Assembly (NCBI GenBank): GCA_017860555.1
Contig: JAGDMJ010000035.1
Span: forward strand, 1 to 13,637
Origin: Bacteroidota bacterium
GTDB taxonomy: Bacteria > Bacteroidota > Ignavibacteria > UBA10030 > UBA6906
Length of the DNA stretch: 13,637 nucleotides
Direction of reading: 5' to 3'
Part shown: piece by piece, positions 1 to 5,282 of the stretch
Layout of the letters: each line of letters opens with the position of its first letter
How positions within the stretch are numbered: position 1 is the stretch's first letter
Notes under the pieces: model-generated
What the model was told of the DNA's origin: nothing
Database searches by the model: none
The model's input: only the letters and a program-made list of their open reading frames with translations
Position numbers and translations under genes: made by a program

Positions 1-1778
1 TTGCGAAAAGCCTGGGACGCGGCGATCTTGAATGCCATTTCGGAAGAATCAACATCATGATACGAACCGTAGTGGAGCGCCACGCGGACGTCGACCACAG
101 GATAGCCCGCCAGCGGCCCCTCCTTCATCGCCTCAACGACGCCTTTCTCCACGGCAGGGATGAACTTGCCCGGCACGACGCCGCCAACGATCTCATCCAG
201 GAACTCGAATCCCTGCCCCCGCTTGAGCGGCTCCAGCCGCAGATGCACGTGGCCATACTGTCCGTGCCCGCCGCTCTGCTTCTTGTGCTTGTACTCGGCG
301 TCCTTCACCACCGCCTTCAGGGTTTCGCGGTAGGGCACCTTGGGCTCACTCATGTCCACGTCCACGCCGTAGCGTTGCTTCAGACGTTTCACGATGACGT
401 TCAGGTGGAGTTCCCCCTGCCCGCTGATGATCGTCTGATGAAGTTCGGGATCCACGCGGAACATGAACGTGGGGTCCTCCTGGTGGAGCGAATGGAGACC
501 GGTCGAGATCCTGTCTTCGTCCCCCTTGGATTTCGGGAGGACAGCGGCATGGAAGACCGGTTCGGGAAACTGCGTCGGCGGGAACACGACGGGAAGGCTC
601 TTGCTTGCGAGCGTGTGGTTCGTGTGCGTGTCCTTGAGTTTCACCACCGCACCGATATCGCCCGCGGTGAGCCTGGGGGCTTCCTTGCGCTCCTTGCCGT
701 TCATGACGTACATCTGTGCCAGGCGCTCCGACTTGCCGTTCGAGTAATTCACCATGTCCAGCCCCGGGCTGATCGTCCCCGAGAAGAGCCGGAAGAGGGA
801 GAGTTCGCCCACGTGGGATTCGGAGATGGTCTTGAAGATGAACAGCGCGGGGGGGCCATTGGGATCCTGCTTGACCTCGACCGTTCCGTTGCCGTTGGTC
901 GCGCCGGGCTGTTGCCCCTGCACCGTCCCGATATCCGTGGGAGCCGGGCAGTAGTCCGTCAGGAAGTCCAGGAGACTGGAGGCACCGATGTTCTGCGTGG
1001 AGGATGCGCAGAGCAGCGGGAACAGCGTGCGGTGGCGGATGCCGGCACGCAGGCCTTCGCGCACTTCGCTGTCGCTCAGTCCACCTTTTTCCAGGTAACT
1101 GTTGAGCAGGTTCTCATCGGTCTCGGCGATGAGCTCGAGCATTTGCTGGCGCAGCTCCTTGGCACGCGCCTCAGCTTCCCGGGGGATGTCCTGTTCGGTG
1201 TACTTGCCGTTCCCGCCCGGAGCGAACTTCAGCAACTTCATCCGGACCACATCGACGATGCAGTCGAAACCGAGCCCCGCGTTGAGAGGAAATTGCAGGG
1301 GGAGAATATCATGGCTGAGCGTCTCGCGCGCCTGCGCGAGGACCTTGTCGAAATCGGCGTTCTCCTGATCGAGCTTGTTGATCAGGTAGACCACCGCGTT
1401 CTTGCGCTCGGATGTGTAGCGGGCAACGATCTCCGTTCCCACTTCCACTCCTTCGACGGCTTTCAGCAGCACGACCGCGGTGTCGGCGACCCGCAGCGAC
1501 GCGATCACTTCGCCGGTGAAGTCGGTATATCCCGGAGTGTCCAGGATATTGGCCTTGACGCCCTTCCATTCGCAGAAGAGGAGTGAGGTGGTGATCGAGA
1601 TTTGTCGTTCGGTTTCGTCGGAGTGATAGTCGGAGAGGGTATTGCCTTCTTCTACTCTGCCGAGGCGGGTGGTCATTCCTGCGGAGAAGAGCAATGCCTC
1701 GGACAGCGATGTCTTCCCCGCACCTCCGTGGCCGATGAGCGCCACGTTGCGGATGTGGTCAGCCGTGTATTCCTTCAT
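1..1778 (-). CDS. Elongation factor G-like GTPase, EF-G-2 type (3' end missing)
   Basis: This is a translational GTPase of the EF-G family. The open frame runs from ATG at 1778 for 592 codons to the left edge without a stop. EF-G proteins are about 690-700 residues, so roughly the last 100 (end of domain IV and domain V) lie outside. Visible motifs are the P-loop GHGGAGKT (residues 16-23), DTPGYTDF (from 80) and NKLD (134-137). Later come the domain III/IV landmarks GQGELHL and SGGHGQYG. The last residues (MAFKIAASQAFR) match the EF-G domain IV pattern MAFKIAGSMAFK. Switch I reads TERQISITTS instead of the canonical ERGIT block, and the G4 region reads NKLDQENADFD. Both features are typical of the second EF-G paralogue (EF-G-2/FusA2-like) rather than the housekeeping fusA. 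The cellular role of such paralogues is variable and cannot be deduced here. The nearest SD-like AAGGA is about 12 nt from the ATG, which is weak. A strong hairpin lies just upstream (1824-1865). Confidence 0.9.
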   Translation of the reverse strand, partial: MKEYTADHIRNVALIGHGGAGKTSLSEALLFSAGMTTRLGRVEEGNTLSDYHSDETERQISITTSLLFCEWKGVKANILDTPGYTDFTGEVIASLRVADTAVVLLKAVEGVEVGTEIVARYTSERKNAVVYLINKLDQENADFDKVLAQARETLSHDILPLQFPLNAGLGFDCIVDVVRMKLLKFAPGGNGKYTEQDIPREAEARAKELRQQMLELIAETDENLLNSYLEKGGLSDSEVREGLRAGIRHRTLFPLLCASSTQNIGASSLLDFLTDYCPAPTDIGTVQGQQPGATNGNGTVEVKQDPNGPPALFIFKTISESHVGELSLFRLFSGTISPGLDMVNYSNGKSERLAQMYVMNGKERKEAPRLTAGDIGAVVKLKDTHTNHTLASKSLPVVFPPTQFPEPVFHAAVLPKSKGDEDRISTGLHSLHQEDPTFMFRVDPELHQTIISGQGELHLNVIVKRLKQRYGVDVDMSEPKVPYRETLKAVVKDAEYKHKKQSGGHGQYGHVHLRLEPLKRGQGFEFLDEIVGGVVPGKFIPAVEKGVVEAMKEGPLAGYPVVDVRVALHYGSYHDVDSSEMAFKIAASQAFR

Positions 1779-1823
1779 AGCAATGTCGATTCCTTCCAAT
1801 CATTGGTGTGCGCCGGAGACAGC

Positions 1824-1865
1824 ACAGCACATGGCCGCCGCCCGGACGGGGACGGCCAGTGCTGT
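1824..1865 (-). other. GC-rich hairpin between DUF948 gene and EF-G-like gene
   Basis: ACAGCAC (1824-1830) is the exact reverse complement of GTGCTGT (1859-1865). Inside it GGCCG (1833-1837) pairs with CGGCC (1853-1857), and there are further C-G pairs toward the loop. The stem is interrupted only by small mismatches. An overlapping perfect 8-bp pairing, GACAGCAC (1818-1825) with GTGCTGTC (1859-1866), is also possible. It lies in the roughly 105-bp gap after the DUF948 stop (1885) and ends about 45 nt before the EF-G-like start. No T-tract follows it on the minus strand, so it is not a canonical intrinsic terminator. It may be an mRNA-stabilising or processing structure, or a cis-regulatory leader. 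Confidence 0.55.
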
Positions 1866-1884
1866 CAGGAAAACGTGCACCCGC

Positions 1885-2271
1885 TTAAGCGCGGACGCGT
1901 TGGATGAATGTTCGAATGCCGGTGACGATCGCAGAAAGATAAGAGACGCCGTCGAGCACCGGGCCTTCGATCCGCTCCTGGATTTTCCGCTCGAGCGCGA
2001 CAACGTTGTCGGCGATCTCCCTGATCGACGCGATGGACTCCCGCACGGTTAGCACCTGATCATCGACGTTTTCGGCAACGCTCTTCAGTCGCGCGGTGAT
2101 GTATTCGGTGTTCTCGAGGATGGGCAGTGCGTGGGCCGCCAGATCCTTCACTTCCTTCTCCACGTGGCCGAGTGTCTCTTTCAGACGCGCGAGCACGACA
2201 ATCAGATAGACACAGAGTGCCGATACACAGAGGAGAGCCAGAATTTCAGCAATGGTGAGCAGATCTTGCAC
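1885..2271 (-). CDS. DUF948 family membrane-anchored coiled-coil protein
   Basis: This 128-residue protein has one N-terminal membrane helix (about residues 5-27, rich in L, V, A and I). A long heptad-like region follows (about 30-105) with recurring ETLGHVEKEV and VDDQVLTVRE patterns, and the tail is short. That layout matches the DUF948/YoxC family, whose members are membrane-anchored coiled-coil proteins of unknown biochemical role, often found near YtxH genes. The start is GTG at 2271, supported by AGGAG about 7 nt upstream. It follows the YtxH gene by 27 bp, so the two are probably co-transcribed. No enzyme motif is visible and I do not assign a function. Confidence 0.75.
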   Translation of the reverse strand: MQDLLTIAEILALLCVSALCVYLIVVLARLKETLGHVEKEVKDLAAHALPILENTEYITARLKSVAENVDDQVLTVRESIASIREIADNVVALERKIQERIEGPVLDGVSYLSAIVTGIRTFIQRVRA

Positions 2272-2298
2272 GGAAGACTCCTGTTTGCAGCGCCCGGA

Positions 2299-2694
2299 TC
2301 AGGATCGGCGCCGCTCCTCTTTGAATGCTTCCACACCCGCCTTGATCGCCTCTTTCACTTTTGTCCCCTCCTGCACGACCGGCTCGACCTTCTGACGGGC
2401 GTCGGAAATGACTTTGTCGGCGTCCTCGAGCAGCGAGTCCGCCTTCTTCTTTGCCTCCGAAATCAACTGGTCGGAGCGCCGTTTTGCCTCGCTGACGATC
2501 TCGCCGGCTTTCGACTTTGCCGCATGGAGGTACTCCTCCGCTCCTCCCACCAGGTCATCCGCGTTTTTGCGGATGTCCGCCCGCAACTCCTTCCCACTCT
2601 TCGGCGCATACAGCAACGCGACAATCGCGCCGATCGCACCTCCCGCCAGAAGACCGATGACCAGGCCCTTCACCATCCCGTTATTTTCTGTCAT
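2299..2694 (-). CDS. YtxH domain-containing stress-type membrane protein
   Basis: This 131-residue protein has a glycine-rich N-terminal membrane helix (about residues 9-29). It is followed directly by the YtxH hallmark YAPKSGKELR (about 29-38), then a long charged amphipathic helix rich in A, E, K and D (about 40-130). YtxH-family proteins are small membrane-anchored proteins linked to general stress in Bacillus; the molecular function is not established. The start ATG at 2694 is preferred over an in-frame one 10 codons upstream because AAGGA sits at normal distance from it. The first residues then read MTENNGMVKG. It lies between the COX24-like mini-gene (63 bp upstream) and the DUF948 gene (27 bp downstream). 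The pairing with DUF948 suggests both act at the membrane. Confidence 0.8.
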   Translation of the reverse strand: MTENNGMVKGLVIGLLAGGAIGAIVALLYAPKSGKELRADIRKNADDLVGGAEEYLHAAKSKAGEIVSEAKRRSDQLISEAKKKADSLLEDADKVISDARQKVEPVVQEGTKVKEAIKAGVEAFKEERRRS

Positions 2695-2757
2695 ACAGTA
2701 TCCTTCGGAAAAAGGGGTCAACATTTGAAAATATCAACTTCCACCGAAAGAAGCAAC

Positions 2758-2853
2758 CTACCGCATCTTCTTCTTATGACGCATCTTTCTCAAGCGCTTC
2801 TTCCGCTTGTGCGTCGCCATCTTGTGACGCTTGCGCTTTTTGCCGCTGGGCAT
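2758..2853 (-). CDS. COX24/AURKAIP1-like tiny basic protein, probable ribosomal small-subunit component
   Basis: The product is a 31-residue protein in which about two thirds of residues are K, R or H. It begins MPSGKKRKRHKMATHKRKKR and ends HKKKMR. The composition and the KRKRHKMATHKRKKRLRK core match the AURKAIP1/COX24 C-terminal domain family. Mitochondrial members include ribosomal protein mS38, and a similar mini-protein (bS22) occurs in mycobacterial ribosomes, so binding to rRNA is the likely role. The start ATG at 2853 is set by a perfect AGGAGGT (complement of 2857-2863), 3 nt upstream. A longer in-frame reading starting at 2970 overlaps the TPR gene and adds unrelated residues, so I reject it. 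It sits 26 bp after the TPR gene, inside the sppA-HU operon. Short genes like this are often missed by automated annotation. Confidence 0.8.
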   Translation of the reverse strand: MPSGKKRKRHKMATHKRKKRLRKMRHKKKMR

Positions 2854-2879
2854 GAGACCTCCTTTCCTGTTCGCGAGTG

Positions 2880-3758
2880 TTACTGAGGAAATGTGTGCTT
2901 TTGAAGAATGTTTTGCGCCCGCATCCCAAGCTCCGAACTTCCGTCCAACTCCACCGCGCGCCTGAACCACTTGTTGGATTCTTCCAGATTGCCCATGTGC
3001 AGGTTCACGATGCCAAGATTGAACGCCGCGGGCTGATGCGTCGGCGAATTCTTCGCCACCGTTTCCATTTCCCGCAACGCAAGAGCAAAATACCGGGGGG
3101 CATTGAGGGAATCCTGCAGCGCAAGCTGATCATAACAGATGCCCAGGTCCACGCGGGCATTGGGATCCGCCGGCTCGAGCTCCAGGTATTCATTGTAATG
3201 ATCGATGGCGCGGGGGACCATGCCGTGGTCATGCAACAGGTTTGCCAGGCGCAACCGGGAGGCGGTGTCCCGGGGATTGGCATCCACGGCCTGCTGCAAT
3301 GCGTCGATCTGTGCCATCGACGCTGCGGCCTGGGGATCCGGCGTAGGAACCGTCCGCGGCGCGGAGCCTTGATCGCCCGGCATCAACATATAGAACACCA
3401 CCACAACCAGCGCGAGCACCGCAACAGCCGAGACGATCTGCCACGGCTCAAAGCGCGATCCTCCCTCCGGCTTCCGCATGCGCCCTTTTTCACGCGCAGG
3501 CGCCGGACGTGCCGGCTTCTGAGCGCGCTCCCTCCGCTGAACGGAAGGGGCTGCGGCACTTCCCGCCAGCTTCGCTCCGCACGACTCACAGAAAGCGGCA
3601 GCCGGGGAATTCCGGAAACCGCAGAGCGTGCACATCTGCGGGGCCTCCCTCGCGTCGAGAACCGGGAACTCGACGGCTACTCCACACCCGGGACACACCG
3701 TCGCCCCAGGAGGTATATCGGCACCACACGCACCACACACGATTCTTGCTAACGCCAT
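2880..3758 (-). CDS. Double zinc-ribbon, single-TM, TPR-repeat protein
   Basis: This 292-residue protein is built in three parts. The N-terminus carries two four-cysteine zinc ribbons (C8/C11/C22/C25 and C43/C46/C57/C60, the second set CTLC...CESC). A basic, proline-rich linker (about 62-105) leads to one membrane helix (about 107-126). The C-terminal half (about 145-290) contains tetratricopeptide-type helices, with clear units around NLLHDHGMVPRAIDHYNEYL and FNLGIVNLHMGNLEESNKWF. The likely topology is cytoplasmic zinc ribbons with TPRs outside the membrane, by the positive-inside rule, because the linker is arginine- and lysine-rich. TPRs normally mediate protein-protein contacts. The start ATG at 3758 is 7 bp after the HU stop, but no clear SD is visible, so translational coupling with HU is plausible. 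I do not recognise a named orthologue. Confidence 0.8.
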   Translation of the reverse strand: MALARIVCGACGADIPPGATVCPGCGVAVEFPVLDAREAPQMCTLCGFRNSPAAAFCESCGAKLAGSAAAPSVQRRERAQKPARPAPAREKGRMRKPEGGSRFEPWQIVSAVAVLALVVVVFYMLMPGDQGSAPRTVPTPDPQAAASMAQIDALQQAVDANPRDTASRLRLANLLHDHGMVPRAIDHYNEYLELEPADPNARVDLGICYDQLALQDSLNAPRYFALALREMETVAKNSPTHQPAAFNLGIVNLHMGNLEESNKWFRRAVELDGSSELGMRAQNILQKHTFPQ

Positions 3759-3765
3759 CGCTGGA

Positions 3766-4062
3766 CTACGCGCTCCCTTTTTGCAGGTTTTCGTTCACCA
3801 GGGACTTCACTTCCTTGGATACCTTGAACAGCGGTACCCAGTGTTCGCTCACCATCACCTGCTCGCCGGTTCTCGGATTCCGGGCAACTCTTCCCTTGCG
3901 CTTCTTCACTTTGTAGCTGCCAAACCCCCGGATCTCGATGTTCTTCCCTTCCTTCATCGCGTTGATCACCGTGGAGATGAAACCGTCAACCACCGCTTCC
4001 GTCTCCACTTTGGTCAACCCTGTCGCGGTGGCAATGGTGTCGACAATATCAGCCTTAGTCAA
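3766..4062 (-). CDS. HU/IHF-family nucleoid DNA-binding protein
   Basis: This 98-residue protein matches the HU/IHF fold along its full length. The N-terminal helices read TKADIVDTIATATGLTK, followed by the EIRGFGSYKVKKRKGRVARN beta-arm region and the signature RNPRTGE (residues 61-67), in which P63 is the intercalating proline. It ends with VPLFKVSKEVK. The role is architectural: it bends and compacts DNA. The start is TTG at 4062 rather than ATG. This is chosen because AGGAGGT lies 5 nt upstream and the family N-terminus MTKADIV begins exactly there. The gene is about 80 bp downstream of sppA and 7 bp before the zinc-ribbon/TPR gene, within the sppA operon. HU versus IHF subunit identity cannot be decided from sequence alone. 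Confidence 0.93.
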   Translation of the reverse strand: MTKADIVDTIATATGLTKVETEAVVDGFISTVINAMKEGKNIEIRGFGSYKVKKRKGRVARNPRTGEQVMVSEHWVPLFKVSKEVKSLVNENLQKGSA

Positions 4063-4067
4063 CGTGC

Positions 4068-4074
4068 ACCTCCT
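4068..4074 (-). promoter_or_regulatory. Shine-Dalgarno site fixing the TTG start of the HU-like gene
   Basis: The minus strand reads AGGAGGT here, with a 5-nt spacer (GCACG) to the TTG codon at 4062. A GTG overlapping the SD is out of frame, so TTG is the only start that fits both the frame and the family N-terminus. Confidence 0.8.
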
Positions 4075-4143
4075 CTATTGTTGTGGTTGCCGCTGTCCAG
4101 AAGCACTTCGTCGTTGGTGAAGGTCCTTTTCGGTCACCCCGGC

Positions 4144-5052
4144 TCAGTAGGGTCCCGCGAACCGGTAGGAGAGAATAGGCCGGTCGAGAAGTTCCTGTTT
4201 CAGGTCTTTCACCGTTTCTCCCATGTCCCCCAGAACGGGGCTCAGCCAGGATTGCCGCTTGCGTTCCTTCACGATCGCAGGCTCCCCGCGAATTCCCCCC
4301 AATTCGGCGGCGAGCTTCACAGCATCTTCATATGTCCCAATCGTGTCGATGAGCCCCATCGTCAGGGCCTGCTCGCCCGTGAACACGCGCCCGTCAGCCA
4401 GCGCCACGACATCCTCATGGCTCATCTTTCTCTCCCGTTCCACGACCGCGATGAACTGCTGATGGACATCATCCATCAGGGTTTGAAAATAACGTTCATC
4501 CTCCTCGTTCATTTTCCGCACGGGAGAACCAGCATCCTTGAGCCGGCCGGATTTTATGGTCTTGACGTCGATCCCCAACTTCGTGAGCGCGTCACGCAAC
4601 TGGAGAAATTCCGAGATCACCCCGATGCTGGCAGTCAGCGTGCCCCGGTTTGCCACCAGCCGGGAGCCACCGCAAGCCACGTAGTACCCCCCGCTCGCAG
4701 CGAGCGAACCCATGGATACGACCACCGGCTTTCCTCCATCACGGGTTTTTCGTACTTCCTCGTACATTTCCTGGCTTGCGACCACACCACCACCCGGCGA
4801 GTCAACATGCAGCAGGATGGCTTTGATGGAACGATTCTCCCGGTACTTCTTTATCTGGCGGTTCACTTCTTCTGAAGAGCTGATCACCCCTTTCAATTCC
4901 ACAACGGCAATCTTGTCACCCGAACCAGTGACGACGGTTTCAGTCGATTCGGTCTGATCGCCTAACATGGAAATGAATACGAGAACGAATCCCAACGCGA
5001 TGAGTGCCAGGACTCCGAGGATGATCAGAAACCACTTGGTGGATTTAGACAT
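4144..5052 (-). CDS. sppA: Signal peptide peptidase SppA, short form
   Basis: This is a membrane-bound serine protease of the ClpP/crotonase-like S49 family that degrades cleaved signal peptides. The 302-residue length fits the single-domain SppA form. One N-terminal membrane helix (about residues 7-29) is followed by the protease fold. The block HVDSPGGG lies at about 82-89. The nucleophile is S120 in GSLAASGGYYVA, and the general-base lysine is K172 in SGRLKDAGSP. Together these form the Ser/Lys dyad expected of SppA. The start ATG at 5052 lies about 40 nt downstream of a near-consensus promoter, with a weak AAAGG-type SD. It is the first gene of the probable operon running through HU and TPR to the EF-G-like gene. 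Confidence 0.94.
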   Translation of the reverse strand: MSKSTKWFLIILGVLALIALGFVLVFISMLGDQTESTETVVTGSGDKIAVVELKGVISSSEEVNRQIKKYRENRSIKAILLHVDSPGGGVVASQEMYEEVRKTRDGGKPVVVSMGSLAASGGYYVACGGSRLVANRGTLTASIGVISEFLQLRDALTKLGIDVKTIKSGRLKDAGSPVRKMNEEDERYFQTLMDDVHQQFIAVVERERKMSHEDVVALADGRVFTGEQALTMGLIDTIGTYEDAVKLAAELGGIRGEPAIVKERKRQSWLSPVLGDMGETVKDLKQELLDRPILSYRFAGPY

Positions 5053-5097
5053 GGCGGAGTGCCTTTGAAGGGCTGTAAGTCATTGATTTTACGCACC

Positions 5098-5126
5098 ATA
5101 ATACAAAACTCGCATTCAAATGTCAA
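5098..5126 (-). promoter_or_regulatory. Sigma-70-type promoter for the sppA operon
   Basis: On the minus strand TTGACA (5126-5121) is followed by a 17-bp spacer and TATTAT (5103-5098). The -35 is perfect and the -10 has one mismatch. The predicted transcription start is near 5091, giving a leader of about 40 nt to the sppA ATG. It is located after the lon terminator (5227-5259), as expected for an independent transcription unit. Confidence 0.75.
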
Positions 5127-5226
5127 CCGCATGCCCTGTCGCGCGTCGCTGGCCCATGCTGCCAGGTGGTTTCTGCAGGAGAGGTGCGTTCCATACAGGA
5201 CCGCTCGCGGTGTTTTTCTCCCGGAC

Positions 5227-5259
5227 AAAAAAAACCGCACCCCTCTCCAAGGGGTGCGG
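5227..5259 (-). terminator. Intrinsic terminator of lon
   Basis: CCGCACCCC (5235-5243) and GGGGTGCGG (5251-5259) form a perfect 9-bp stem with a 7-nt loop. On the minus strand it is followed directly by eight T residues (complement of 5227-5234). It begins about 23 nt after the lon stop codon, separating lon from the sppA operon. Confidence 0.95.
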
Positions 5260-5282
5260 GCCTGCGAATTGCCACATACCTT

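Noticed and set aside
57..1586. A 509-codon open frame on the plus strand
   Set aside because: It is antisense to the EF-G-like gene, whose motifs are unambiguous; its product is low-complexity and matches no family I know.
2131..2886. A 251-codon open frame on the plus strand
   Set aside because: It is opposite the DUF948, YtxH and COX24-like genes and has no family features.
3628..4875. A 415-codon open frame on the plus strand
   Set aside because: It lies opposite sppA, HU and the start of the TPR gene, has no SD-supported start and no recognisable domain; long antisense frames are common at this GC content.
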